A DNA stretch of 64,000 nucleotides, from the NCBI RefSeq assembly GCF_002999135.1, contig NZ_CP027229.1:186001-250000 (forward strand), read 5' to 3'. Both the position numbers and the translations under genes were made by a program. Under the pieces are notes generated by a model that searched no databases, had not been told where the DNA came from, and was given only the letters and a program-made list of their open reading frames with translations. This document shows positions 27,001 to 37,600 of this stretch, piece by piece. Positions within the stretch are counted from its first letter, which is position 1. Every line of letters begins with the position of its first letter. The stretch is from Capnocytophaga sp. oral taxon 878 (GTDB lineage Bacteria > Bacteroidota > Bacteroidia > Flavobacteriales > Flavobacteriaceae).

Positions 27001-27172
27001 AGTAGCTAAGAGTATAGGAGTAACCAATGCACGTGTATTCTTCTCAGGTGATAATCTCTTTACTTTTAGGGGAGATAAACGTATGAAAGACTTCGATCCA
27101 GAAGTAGCTACTTCTCGTGGCTATTCAATAGTATTGAAAAGCTATACAGCAGGCTTGTCATTTACTTTTTAA
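24074..27172 (+). CDS. SusC/RagA-family TonB-linked outer-membrane protein
   Basis: Outer-membrane importer that pairs with a SusD lipoprotein to take up oligosaccharides or peptides. The 1032-residue protein has a signal peptide (1-22), a CarboxypepD-like domain (about 25-105, VTGTVTDENGTPLGSVSVQV), the SusC-type TonB-box region ELSEVIVVGYGTKKKENLSG, and a plug with SDPLYIVDGIEV and the signature NIENISFLKDASSAAIYGAK, then a barrel ending in phenylalanine. susD follows after 25 bp. No glycosidase, peptidase or anti-sigma/sigma pair is adjacent, so the ligand cannot be inferred from context. Confidence 0.96.
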   Translation: MERKFFLLLIVFWGFTFQLFAQTKQVTGTVTDENGTPLGSVSVQVKGTTQGVATDFDGKYSINVPQGGVLLFSSVGFASQEKKVTSTGKSVVINVVLKEDTQELSEVIVVGYGTKKKENLSGAVASVDTRKLNTRPSSNITKALQGAVAGVTIISRPGGTSLNIRGRGNLGSSDPLYIVDGIEVSSGFFNAIDPNNIENISFLKDASSAAIYGAKAAYGVVLVTTKTAKAGVMQISYNGSTGVQMPTYLPKVVNSAEYAEMYRTAERNGGVREDNLTFTNEMVQKYRDGSDPDRYPNTNWFDLILRKQSFITKHNLQLSGGVDKFKYLVDTGFLQEEGNTIGSKTNRYNFNTKTSSDIKKWLTLTTNMNVIYTKYNNDRGGANLVEALRIPPTQVAKHSNGEWGSVRNGRQNTGAEINRNPLRLLTEDGRSNYTQRRILGTVAAEVRPLEGMKITNQFAYSYFDTRNFSFSNRKKGVPSFLTPSSGIIPGTASTDNQMKMDWYYSDKFVYDGWLNYDKTYNDLHDVTFMLGTHTDAYSFRRLIVGRKNFASNEMNDFSGGSVKEADQVVTDSDNVNYYEEESINSYFGRLGYTYANKYLFEANLRADASSRFAKKGRWGYFPSFSAAWRLEQEEFMKNISWLDALKVRASWGENGNINNIGLYDTYSTYSSGSTTVLGGVSTPILYEGRIGNPNLTWETTASTNLGIDLSLGKGLFSLTADVYNRLTKGILIRANDIMTETGLSSGQIPARNVGKVRNKGIELVLSHHKNFGDFEYNVSVNGTYNHNEIVDLGDKVNQLPPSGHWIYRKGGSIGDFYMIEANGLYSIKDIESGNYVKKGAQAPEAGMIRFVDQNGDKNIDDNDRVVTGNDVPKYTYGINLDLSYKNWTLSVLGQGVYGVKVYLENEAAQAFFDQSVPREWQRDNWTTTNQGAIYPKLFVPSDKRFSYNSTHSSFWLFDASYFRIKNITLAYNLPDKVAKSIGVTNARVFFSGDNLFTFRGDKRMKDFDPEVATSRGYSIVLKSYTAGLSFTF

Positions 27173-27197
27173 CCAATAACCATTAAATATTAAAACA

Positions 27198-28985
27198 ATG
27201 AAAAATATCATACATAAATCATTCGTTGCCTTGGCACTAATGGGGGTGATGAGCTGTAGTGACGATTTTTTTGAAAAAACGCCTCAGAACTCTTTAGACC
27301 CCTCAAAAATTGATGCAGACCTTTTTGTAGGAATGCGTAATAGTATTTATACCCAAATACCTGGTGGTTATGGTAATATTTTTGAAGATGGCTTTGCTGA
27401 TAATGGCTATTCACGTAATGCTTGGGATAGCAATGGGAGCTCAGTGCAAGCTAATACTCTTGATGCAACTCAAGATTATGGTTATGCAGGTTATTACTCT
27501 GGTATTCGTATTTGTAATCAGGTGATTGAACAAGTAGATACATTTGAAAAACTACCTACTGATTTACGTATTAAGTATAAGGCTGAAGCTCGAGTAATGC
27601 GAGCTTGGCTTTATGGTAATCTTACACTTTACTTTAATAATGTACCTTTTGTAACATCTATAGCTAATGATTATCCTGAGGGACTTGCACAAACATCAGC
27701 TACTGAAATCAGAACGTGGGTATTAAAAGAATTAGATGAAGCTATAGCTACTTTACCTATAACTAATGATAAAGGCTGTTTTAATAAAGGAAAAGCTTAT
27801 GCTATCAAGGCACGTATGGCTTACTTTTTTGGTAATTATCAACAAGCTGAAGCTGCAGCTCGCTACGTAATTGATAATGGAGGTTACCGTTTGCATCAAA
27901 TATCAGCTCTTACTGAAGATATGGTAAAGGATGGTAATTATTTTAAACAATTTGTAGATTTTAGTACTTATGGTATAAGTGAGCAAGATTTTATTAAGGG
28001 CTTGTTTAATTACCAAGATATTTGGAAAGCTGATAATAGTCCAGAAACTATCATTGCTAAAGAATATATTGCTAATCAACGAGAAGGAAGTTGGCTTAGG
28101 GTAACAGCCTTGCTAACCCCTAACTTAGTCTCTAAACGCGCTTGGGCTACTATAGTACCTATACAAGAATTGGTTGATGCTTATTGGACAACAGACGGGA
28201 AAACTAAACCCACTTTGGCTACTATGGAACAGCGTATACAACAATATAAAACATTAGATACAGAGATAAAAACTATCCAAGCCGCTAATAAGTCAACTTA
28301 CAGTCAAGCTGTGGGTACTATAGCAAGTAGTTTGCCTAATAAAGCTTATATGCAACAATTTAAAAACCGTGATAGTCGTTTGTATGCTTCCATTGTATTT
28401 CCTTTCTCTTCTATTAGTAAATATCGTATGGGGGAATATCATCAATATATCCCTGATATTGTAAACTATGGGAAAAGTGGTTATGCTTTTAGGAAAATGA
28501 GTGGAGCTGATGATGTCGCTACTATTTGGGACAATACTTATTACACTACAGGGGTCGATTTTCCTGTAATTCGTTTGGCCGAAATGCTTCTTATCTATGC
28601 AGAAGCTCACACTCAAAATACAGGTTACGATGGTACTGTCGAAACTGAACTCAATAAGCTTCGTACCCGTGCAGGCATGCCTAATGTACCTACAGGGCTT
28701 TCTAAAAATGATGCTCTTGATTTTATTCGTAAAGAGCGTCGTATCGAAATGGCTGGTGAAGGTCTTCGTTTCTTAGATATTCGTTTGTATGAAGACGATA
28801 CCCGCAATGGAGGATTTAAAGGTACTGAGGCAGCTAGTGTAGTAATGACCGGACAAATACACGATGTAGTAGGTAACCCAGGGGCTAAAAAAACATGGGC
28901 AGAACGTTTAATGTATCTTCCTTTCCCAACTACAGCTTTAGATAAAAATAAAAACTCTGGAATGAAACAAAATCCTGGCTATTAA
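27198..28985 (+). CDS. SusD/RagB-family surface lipoprotein
   Basis: Lid lipoprotein for the SusC partner, capturing the substrate at the cell surface. The 595-residue sequence has a lipoprotein signal with lipidated Cys20 (ALMGVMSC) followed by SDD, an acidic start compatible with the Bacteroidota lipoprotein export signal for surface display. Helical TPR-like SusD regions follow (ARVMRAWLYGNLTLYFNNVP, KGKAYAIKARMAYFFGNYQQ), and the C-terminal SusD motif RKERRIEMAGEGLRFLDIRL is clear near residue 515. Cotranscribed with susC and ended by the hairpin at 29020. Confidence 0.96.
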   Translation: MKNIIHKSFVALALMGVMSCSDDFFEKTPQNSLDPSKIDADLFVGMRNSIYTQIPGGYGNIFEDGFADNGYSRNAWDSNGSSVQANTLDATQDYGYAGYYSGIRICNQVIEQVDTFEKLPTDLRIKYKAEARVMRAWLYGNLTLYFNNVPFVTSIANDYPEGLAQTSATEIRTWVLKELDEAIATLPITNDKGCFNKGKAYAIKARMAYFFGNYQQAEAAARYVIDNGGYRLHQISALTEDMVKDGNYFKQFVDFSTYGISEQDFIKGLFNYQDIWKADNSPETIIAKEYIANQREGSWLRVTALLTPNLVSKRAWATIVPIQELVDAYWTTDGKTKPTLATMEQRIQQYKTLDTEIKTIQAANKSTYSQAVGTIASSLPNKAYMQQFKNRDSRLYASIVFPFSSISKYRMGEYHQYIPDIVNYGKSGYAFRKMSGADDVATIWDNTYYTTGVDFPVIRLAEMLLIYAEAHTQNTGYDGTVETELNKLRTRAGMPNVPTGLSKNDALDFIRKERRIEMAGEGLRFLDIRLYEDDTRNGGFKGTEAASVVMTGQIHDVVGNPGAKKTWAERLMYLPFPTTALDKNKNSGMKQNPGY

Positions 28986-29010
28986 TAAACAAAATTGGTA
29001 ATAATAACGG

Positions 29011-29060
29011 GTAAAAAAGGAAGGCTGCTTAGTTTTATGCTAAGCAGCCTTCACTATTTT
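29011..29060. terminator. Bidirectional terminator between susD and porP/sprF
   Basis: Perfect 13-bp stem GAAGGCTGCTTAG (29020-29032) and CTAAGCAGCCTTC (29040-29052) with a 7-nt loop. A T-run follows on the minus strand (T6 at 29017-29012) and a weaker T-rich tract on the plus strand, so it serves both convergent genes. Confidence 0.9.
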
Positions 29061-29071
29061 CATTTCTTTTC

Positions 29072-30013
29072 TTACCATTTAAACTGCACTAAAAATTCGT
29101 GTGAGTTACGTGATTGTAGGTTTAGATGCGTTTGGAAATAACTCTCAAATCCGTAACCTATACTTACATAATAATCAGGAATGTTAAAAAGAACATAAAC
29201 ATTAGCCGCTTTATCAGTACGATAGGTAAGTCCAAGTTCAGCACGTTCTACAAAGTTACCAGCCAAGGTCAGATCAGAGAGAGGAGTTTTGCCTTCTGCT
29301 AAGCGTAGTTGTATGCGTGGTTTTACGGTAAACTCTGGGGTAGGGCGCCAATAGTAACCACCTAATATATAGTAGTATTTATTTTCTGCAACAGAGGTCA
29401 TAACATCATTATCTACACGTACTTTATCCGAAGCTAACATATTAGGAATAGAGAAGCCTAAATAAAAATAAGGATGGTCATAAAAAAGTCCAGCACCAAA
29501 ATTAGTTTGAAACTTACCCGAAATGCTCTGTAAATACGAACTGTAATAGTAAGTAGGGTGCATGCGGTCGCCATTGGCGTAGTATTGATTGTAAAGATAA
29601 TTATATTGGCTCATTTCTCCAGCATCTATATTAAAAAAATCACCACCAAACTTTACCCCTCCTATAAGGTTTGAGTTGTAAGTAATAGGGATGCTATATG
29701 AAGCATCAAGGTAAATACCAGCTTGTTTTTGTATAAATACTTTGTTGTTAGCTATTGAAGCTCCTATCGCCACCCTATCAGTAAGTCGGTGAGTAGTGAA
29801 AAAGGTCTGTGTCAGAGGGGCTTCAATCATATCACGAAACTGATTCCGTATGTTTACCGACACAGTGTGCCCTAGTTCCAACCCTACAGCAGCAGGGTTA
29901 ACCAAGTTTTGATGTTGATGAGTGAAAATGTATGCAGGGTCTATATTTTGGGCTTTTGCAAAACTGATTCCCATTATACCTACCCATATTAGGATATGTA
30001 AGGCTTTATTCAT
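29072..30013 (-). CDS. PorP/SprF-family type IX secretion outer-membrane protein
   Basis: Outer-membrane beta-barrel of the PorP/SprF family; in Flavobacterium johnsoniae SprF is needed to deliver the SprB adhesin to the surface. From the ATG at 30013 the product is 313 residues (a TTG two codons upstream at 30019 is a possible alternative). It has a signal peptide (about 1-21, ending AKAQ), then the family opening DPAYIFTHQHQNLVNPAAVG and repeated barrel strands (SIPNMLASDKVRVD, NVYVLFNIPDYYVSIGYGFE), ending EFLVQFKW. It begins 11 bp after aroB, so the two are probably one transcript. The giant T9SS cargo gene starts 1.6 kb away in the opposite direction and is the obvious candidate client. 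Confidence 0.9.
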   Translation of the reverse strand: MNKALHILIWVGIMGISFAKAQNIDPAYIFTHQHQNLVNPAAVGLELGHTVSVNIRNQFRDMIEAPLTQTFFTTHRLTDRVAIGASIANNKVFIQKQAGIYLDASYSIPITYNSNLIGGVKFGGDFFNIDAGEMSQYNYLYNQYYANGDRMHPTYYYSSYLQSISGKFQTNFGAGLFYDHPYFYLGFSIPNMLASDKVRVDNDVMTSVAENKYYYILGGYYWRPTPEFTVKPRIQLRLAEGKTPLSDLTLAGNFVERAELGLTYRTDKAANVYVLFNIPDYYVSIGYGFESYFQTHLNLQSRNSHEFLVQFKW

Positions 30014-30024
30014 TGTCAATTATT

Positions 30025-31095
30025 TTAATTGTTATGGTAATACTCAAATGCTTTGTGAATCTCTTCAAAAGGCACTATACAATCTATTTTAGGTTTCCCT
30101 ATTGCTTCCAATAATACAAAAAGTATATTACCCCCTATATTCTTCTTATCAAAGCGCATTAGTTCGCATATTTCAGTTATTTCTTCTTTGCTAAAATATT
30201 CTTTAGTAAAATATTCACCCAATACAGCTTTTATTTTATTGCAATCATCTAAGCTAAAACCTAATTGTGTTGCCGAAAGATACGAGGCCAATACCATCCC
30301 TATAGCTATAGCTTCCCCGTGTATAAGGCGTTTTCTATTAGGGTTTTGTAAGCAATAACTCTCAATAGCATGCCCAAGAGTATGCCCGTAATTTAAAGTT
30401 TTGCGTAAGCCTTTCTCTGTAGGGTCTTGAATTACAATTTCATTTTTAATTAATACCGACTCATAAATTAAGGTGCTTAAGTATTCGCTATCATACTCAC
30501 TTAGCCTACACATCTTCTCCCAATATGAGGCAGAATTTATAAGTCCGTGTTTAAACATTTCAGCCATACCGCTGCGCAGTTCATTAGCAGGAAGAGTCAT
30601 CAGGTAATCAGTATTTATGATTACCCCTTGTGGTGTATTTATTACCCCTATAAGGTTTTTAAGAGAGCCCAAGTCAACTCCTGTTTTACCACCTACCGAG
30701 GCGTCTACCATAGCCAAAAGGCTCGTAGGCACATTTATAAAAGGTATGCCTCGCATATAAGTAGAAGCTACAAAGCCACCAAGGTCAGTAACCACCCCAC
30801 CGCCTATATTAATAAGAAGCGAATGGCGGTCAGCTCCCAGTTCCGAGAGGGCATACCACACTTGCGTACAAGTATCAATATTTTTATGCGGTTCACCAGC
30901 TTCTATTTCAATGATTTCAATAGGAACATTAGTAGCCAATGAAGGCAGAAAAACAGGTAAGCAGTTTGGGTTTGTATTACTATCAGTAAGCAGAAATATT
31001 TTTGAAGGCTGTGTATTAGCAAGGTAACTATTCAAAAAATCAGTTCCTTTCTCTTGAAAATACACTTTATAGTTATATGATAGTATAGAGTTCAT
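30025..31095 (-). CDS. aroB: 3-dehydroquinate synthase
   Basis: Second enzyme of the shikimate pathway; converts DAHP to 3-dehydroquinate using NAD and a divalent metal. The 356-residue protein carries the NAD-binding GGGVVTDLGGFVASTYMRG stretch (about 97-115), PTSLLAMVDASVGGKTGVDL and the metal-site regions MAEMFKHGLI, LNYGHTLGHAIES and IHGEAIAIGM. Length and order are typical. It has its own promoter and leads the aroB-porP/sprF pair; such a pairing with a secretion gene has no evident functional logic. Confidence 0.98.
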   Translation of the reverse strand: MNSILSYNYKVYFQEKGTDFLNSYLANTQPSKIFLLTDSNTNPNCLPVFLPSLATNVPIEIIEIEAGEPHKNIDTCTQVWYALSELGADRHSLLINIGGGVVTDLGGFVASTYMRGIPFINVPTSLLAMVDASVGGKTGVDLGSLKNLIGVINTPQGVIINTDYLMTLPANELRSGMAEMFKHGLINSASYWEKMCRLSEYDSEYLSTLIYESVLIKNEIVIQDPTEKGLRKTLNYGHTLGHAIESYCLQNPNRKRLIHGEAIAIGMVLASYLSATQLGFSLDDCNKIKAVLGEYFTKEYFSKEEITEICELMRFDKKNIGGNILFVLLEAIGKPKIDCIVPFEEIHKAFEYYHNN

Positions 31096-31123
31096 TCTTT
31101 CGTAATGAAATATTATTATTGCC

Positions 31124-31154
31124 GCAAAAATACAAATTTTTTTTCAATTAGCAA
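31124..31154 (-). promoter_or_regulatory. aroB promoter
   Basis: Minus strand TTG (31154-31152), 19 nt, TATTTTTGC (31132-31124), about 30 nt upstream of the aroB ATG. Confidence 0.75.
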
Positions 31155-31539
31155 CTAATAAATCATACCCATTGATTTATGCACTAAGTTGTTAGCTTTT
31201 TCCTCCTTTTCAAAACCAGAAAATTAACACTTGAGCCCCCAGCAGTAGTCTCTTTTTTACATCTTATATCTTACTACCTGTCCAACAGAAAAATTTTCTG
31301 TTAGAGCTATCTTAGAGCTACCATAGAGGAAGCATAGAGGAACCATAGAGCTTCACCTAAGGATTTACAAACTCCGAGTTTCTGCCAAACGGCCTAAAAA
31401 CAGAAAAATATCCTATTTTTGATATAAAAAATAGTAATCTCTGTTTTTCCATTTCATCATCCAGCATCCGCCTTTTACCTCTTAAAAAATGACAAGTGTA
31501 ACCTCTGTGTTAAATTCGTGTTAATTATTTCACAGTTAC
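31155..31539. other. Gene-free region between aroB and the giant gene
   Basis: Part of a 554-bp gap between divergent genes. It contains the first 126-bp direct repeat (31285-31410); I see no gene or RNA in the rest. Confidence 0.6.
31285..31410 (+). repeat. 126-bp direct repeat, upstream copy
   Basis: Starts with ACAGAAAAATTTTCTGT (palindromic), followed by five 11-nt units such as TAGAGCTATCT, TAGAGCTACCA, TAGAGGAAGCA, TAGAGGAACCA and TAGAGCTTCAC, then a degenerate stretch and a second AAAAACAGAAAA block. A diverged copy of the same length lies at 47105-47230, beyond the end of the giant gene. Confidence 0.8.
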
Positions 31540-31570
31540 TTGTTATATGAAATAAAAGTTGTACTTTTGC
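31540..31570 (+). promoter_or_regulatory. Promoter of the giant adhesin-like gene
   Basis: TTG (31540-31542), 19 nt, TACTTTTGC (31562-31570). The leader would be about 75 nt. Confidence 0.75.
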
Positions 31571-31649
31571 GGTTGAAAAGCTAATTGTAACCATTAGCCA
31601 ACAACACCAATAATATCTAACGACTAACAATTAAAAACTATAACTCCCA

Positions 31650-34600
31650 ATGAAAAAGTTTTTATTTTTACAATGTTTCTTTTTAGCAACTTTCTTTACC
31701 GCTACAGCGCAAAGTTTTAGTGAGCGCTATAATCTTACTATTAAAGGTAATATGATAGTGGTAGGGAACTCTATTCTCAACCGTGGGGATAGTCGTCCTG
31801 CTAATACACCTTTTAATGACTTGAAGGCTGATAACTCTCAAAGAAATTTGGAGTATACTAATGTAGATCCAGCTAATACTATCAACTCAAGTTCAGCAAG
31901 GGTAAAAAATCCTAACCCTACTTCTACTTGTGGGCTTGTGGTTAAAAAAGCCTACTTGTATTGGGCTGCTGCTTACAAACGCGATAATGTAGTAGGAGCT
32001 GATAGGCTTACTAATCCAGTTTTAGACCCTAATAAGTTCAATAAGGTACGTTTGCGTCAGGGTAATGGAAGCTACCACAACATTACAGGTACAATATTAC
32101 ATAGTGATGGTAGTCAAAATCCAGCTGATGGCCGTAGCCAAAGTGCTTATGTATGTGTGGCCGATGTTACCCAATATGTAACAAATATCAATAATGAAAC
32201 TTTTACTGTCGCAGATATGCAAGCTCCCTATGGTAATGAAACCAACGGGAATGGGTATGCTGCTGGTTGGACTCTTTATATTATTTATGAAGATGTCACT
32301 CAGCCTGCTCGCAAGATAGCTTTGTTTGATGGTTTTGCAGCAGTAACAAAAAATTATAGTCAAGCAATTACTATTTCAGGCTTTACCACAGTACCTTCTC
32401 CTTTACCTGTAAATGCTAAGATAGGTTTTGCTGCTTTGGAAGGCGAATCATATTTGGGAGGTGATGAGCTTAAAATACAAACCAATAAAACAGGAGGAAA
32501 TAAAGTTAAGATTACAGCACCAGGACGTGAAGATGGTTTGGTGCAAGATGGCTGTTATTGGAACCCTTATCCAATAAAAGTTACTTGTAATGAAAGAGTT
32601 AAAAGTAATTTCTTCAATAGTTCGATTACTAATGAACAAGGTGTAAATACCGATCGTACACCTTCTTCTAAAAATATGCTCGGTTTTGATGCCGGTATTT
32701 TTGATCTTCCAAATAATGGTAATACCATTTTGGGTAATGATACCACTTCAGCAAGTTTTTACCCAACTACTACGCAAGACGTTTTCTATCCATTTATGTT
32801 CGCTTTTAACGTCGAAGTTATTACCCCCAATGTGGTAATGGAAAAACGTGTATATAAGTCCGATGGTACTACCGATATTACAGGACAAAACAATATTGTT
32901 TTGGGGCAAGAATTACGCTATAAAATTAAATTTAAAAACATAGGTAATGATGATGCTAAAAATCTCGTAATTACCGATGTTCTTCCAGCTAATTTACAAA
33001 ATAATATTACAGGAATTAATGTTCCTTCTGGAGCAACTTATACCTATAATAATCGTACCCTAAAAGTTACTATACCCAATACTTTAGTCAAAAAAGGAGC
33101 TCCTGAACAAGAAATATCTTTTGGGGTAAAAGTACTAGCATCTTGTAATGAATGGCGAGACCCTTGTTCCAACGAAATTAAAAATCAGGCTTTTGCTACC
33201 TACACAGGCGATAAAAACCCCGCTACCCTTACACCTGGTAGCTTTAGTTCAAAATTCTCAGCTTGTGGTGGTGAAGTAACAGGCCCTTCAAACTTTATTG
33301 TTACTACCGATTTTACTAAATGTGTCTACAAGCCTAACGATATTTCTCTTTGCCAGCCCACAACTACCCTTTCAGCAGCTGCAGGTTTCACTACTTATAA
33401 GTGGACAAAAGTAGGCGATGCAAGTTTCAACAAAACTGGACAAAACCTTGTTGTTTCAGAACCAGGTACTTATAGGGTGACTAAATCAAAAACAGGGTGT
33501 CCTACTATGTATGAAGAGTATACAGTTCTTGAAAATGCTTATGATGAAAAACACCCTATAGAGAAAATGATTGCTGCAAAGCAAATTAATGGTGAGGTAT
33601 ATACTTGTACTGCAGATGGACGCAAATACCCACAAGTATATTTGTGTGGTAATGGTTCATCAGTAACCTTTGATATAACTTTTTCTAATGGTAAACAATA
33701 TAGGTGGGAAAAAATTGTAGGTAATCGTACTGGTGATGTGAATTGTCCACCTACCAATACTGCATGGGCACCAGTTTATACTGATAATGGTACACAATCT
33801 CGTCGTACTTTTGATCAACAAGGTGATTATAGACTTACAGTTACTTTTGATGGAGGGGCACAAGGTGATTGTGTTTCTACCTATTATTTCCGTATTACTA
33901 AAAATAACTTGGATGCTACTGCCAAAGTAACTGATATTGTTTGTACTACTCCAGGTAAGATAACCATAATAGGTCCGTCACCTACAAGTTATCAGTTTGC
34001 TTTGTATGAAGGTACTAACCAAGTTAGAAATTACCAAGACAGTAATGAATTCACAATTACTAATCAAGGTACCTATCGTGTGCTTATCAAGCAAAAAGCA
34101 AAAAGTAATATAGTACCTTGTGTATTTGAGATTTCTGGTTTGTTTGTAAAAAAACGCACTCCTCAGCTTACAGTTACTCCTACTAGTCCTCTTTGCTATG
34201 GTGGTGTCGCTACTATGACCATACAGCTTACCGATGCTCCTTATCCACCTTATAATATAGTGGTGAAAAAAGATAATGCTTCAGGTGCCGAGTTATATCG
34301 TTCTACTCAAACTAATCTTGAACAGCTCACCCTTGGTAACTATTTCAAGGCTGGTACTTATTATGTAGAAGTCCAAAATAACTATGGTTGTACTATTAAT
34401 AAAGGTGGTATTAAAATAGTAGAACCCAAACAGCTAAAAGCTACAGCTACAGTGCTGAAACCCATTATGCCTTGTGGTGCAGGTAAAGTACGTGTAACAG
34501 GTATTGATGGTACTAAAGGAACTTCATATTTCTTTAGTGATGGTACTATAAATAATGCTACAAACTTTACAGCTAATTATTATGATTTTGATGTTACTAC

Positions 34601-37600
34601 ACCAGGTACACATCAGTTTGCTGTGATTGATAAAAATGGTTGTAGGGCTACAGCATCAGTTGCTATCACACAACTTACAGCACCTACTACTACTGCTTCA
34701 GCTACAGTGTATGATTGTGGGGCAAAGGCCAAAATAACCTTTGCTGTTCCTACTAGTGCAACAGCTTATACTTATCAATATAGTGTAGATGGAGGTACTA
34801 CTTTCAAAACATCTCGTGAAATAGAAGTAGCCCCAGGTAATACCTATAATCCTGTGTTGCAATACACCTATAATAATACAGCTTCTTGTACAATAACACT
34901 ACCAGCTATTACTATACAATCGTATGGTGCTAACATTCTTATTGCATCAGCAGGAGTTGAGAAATTGGTAGAATGTGGTGATAGTGAAGGTAACCCAGGT
35001 AAAGCTCTAGTACGTTTCTCAAACGTACAAGGAGGTCAAGAACCTTATAAATATAATTTTGGAGATGGACAAGGTTGGACAACTAGGAAAGATAAATGGT
35101 TAACTCCAGGTACCTATAACCTTTCAGTGGAAGATGCTATTGGATGTAGCCGTACAGGTCTTACTGTTAAAGTAGACAATAAAATACCAGCACCTGTGTT
35201 AGGTAATACTGCCATTACATATAATTGTGAGGGTAAAGGTACTGTTACTGTAACTACTGATAAAACAAACTATAAATATACTTATCAAGTTAATGGAGGT
35301 ACTCCTACTACTAATAATGTGTTTACTAACTTAGCACCTGGTACCTATACCATTACTATTACTTATGCGCAAGCCAATCCACCTGCCAAGAATGTTCTAT
35401 TCTTAGAAGATTTTGGTGCAGGTAATAATACAGGTAACCCTTATATTAATAAGGCTTACTATCTTGAATTACAAGATGGCTCTATGCCTAAAAATGGTAA
35501 TGGTGTTTCACAACCATCAGGTAACTGGGCAGGCAAATACTTAGCCGATGGTGAGTATATTGTAACTAAAAAGCAAGATCCTAATAATGGTGCTTGGAAA
35601 GCACCTAATGACCACTCAAGAACTCTTTCAGGAGCTAAAATACCTAACGGACGTATGTTCTTTGTGAACATAGGTAATATATTAGGTTCTGCAGGCGCTA
35701 TATTGTATCAGCGCCCAATGAAGGATATCATTCCTAATAAAGAAGTGAAATTCTCAGTAGCATTAATGAACTTGTTAGATTTTAATGATTCTCGTTACCC
35801 AAGTGGGGCTCCCGATCTTGCTATTGAGTTATATGCTAACCAAGCAGCAGTAACTGCAAATACACCATTAGTATCAGAGCGTATCCCTCGTTTCCGTGGT
35901 GCAAAAAATAATGATGATTGGTTTGTATATGAAAAATCTCTTAACCCAGGTAATAATCGAGAGCTTATAGCAGTTATCCGCTCTTTCAGTTTGGAAACAA
36001 ACGGTAACGACCTTGCTATGGACGATATTTACTTGTACCAAGAGCCCGAAACCTGTCCTACAACTGTAACAAGAACTATTACTATAGCTCCTAATCAAGG
36101 CTTTGGTATTGATACCGCTACTAAAAAAGTTATAGCACCTAAGTGTCATAATGGTACAGGTGAATACCAAATTACAATAAAGAACCCTCAAAATGTAACT
36201 TATTATGTAAGTAAAGATGGAGCTACTTTTGTAGCTGTTCCTGCCAATACGCTGTTTAAATGGACAGGCATTACACCTGGGGCTCATACTATCAAATTCC
36301 GTGGTGAGCTTAATAATCCTTCTTGTGAATTTACTGATAATTTCACAATAACCAATCCAGCTCAGCTAAATGCTCAACTCGCTGCCAATACCGATTTGAG
36401 TTTAGCTTGTAACCCTGCACAAGCTCAAGTAGCAGTTACAGCTACTGGTGGTACAGGTACTTACCAGTACACCTTATTAAAAGGTACAACTCTAATTCGT
36501 ACTCAGGCAACTCCTAATTTCACAGTTACTCAAATAGGATCTTATACTATTCGCGTAACTGATGCTAATGGTTGTACCAAAGATGTACCATTCACTATAG
36601 TACAAGCACCTACTCTTACCCTAGCAGCTACAAATAATACAGCTAAAACCAATTACTGTATGAATTCAGCTACAGCTGGTAAGGTAGAAGTAAAAGTAAC
36701 CCCTTCAAGTGGTAATACACAACCTTATACTTTCTTCCATAACGGAACAAGAAAAGTATCACAATCAGGTAATACTTATACCTTTAGTGGTTTAACAGTA
36801 GGTACTCATACCTTTACTGTAACCGATAAATATGGCTGTACAGCAAGTTATGTAACCGAAATTAAGAAACTAATTACTGCTGATGGCAGTACTGTTGCTG
36901 TAGTAGCCAAAGATATTACTTGTGATGCTGGTGCAGCTGGTAATGGTAAGCTTACCTTCAAGATAAAAGATGGTTATGCACCTTACACTTATGTAGTAAA
37001 ACGTAGTAATGGAACTATAGCTGCTAATGGTAACCTTCCAGCTAATCTTACTGCCGAGTATGAAACTAATGTAGCAGGTACTTATACTTTTGAAATTACC
37101 GATAGCAAAGGTTGTAAAGTATCCGCTTCAGGTACATTAGCAACAGCTGCAGCACCTACAGCTACCTATACTATTACTAAGGTCAACTGTTATGGTGCCA
37201 ATGATGGTACTCTTTCAGTAAATATTACTGGTGGTAAAGCACCTTACCGCATTAAGTTAGATAGCGGTGCAATACAAGCGGTAACAGGTAATCAAAAAGT
37301 ATTTACAGGTTTAACACCAGGAGCACATATTCTCTTAGTATATGGAGCTAATAATTGTAGTAATCAATATAGTATAAATGTACCAGGCCCAGCAACTCCT
37401 TTAACAGGATCAGCTGTGGTCTCAGAACTCATAGGTTGCTCAGATGGAGTTAATAAAGATAAGGCAAAAATAACTTTTGTTAATGTAACAGGCGGCCATG
37501 GTGGCTATCAATACAAATATGACGGTAATTATACTACTAATTCAGTAGGCTTTTTACCAGCAGGCACACATACAGTTACTGTAAAAGATAGTAGCGGGTG

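Noticed and set aside
17050..29060. Genomic island or prophage
   Set aside because: No integrase, phage structural gene, tRNA-associated attachment repeat or compositional break was seen in this stretch.
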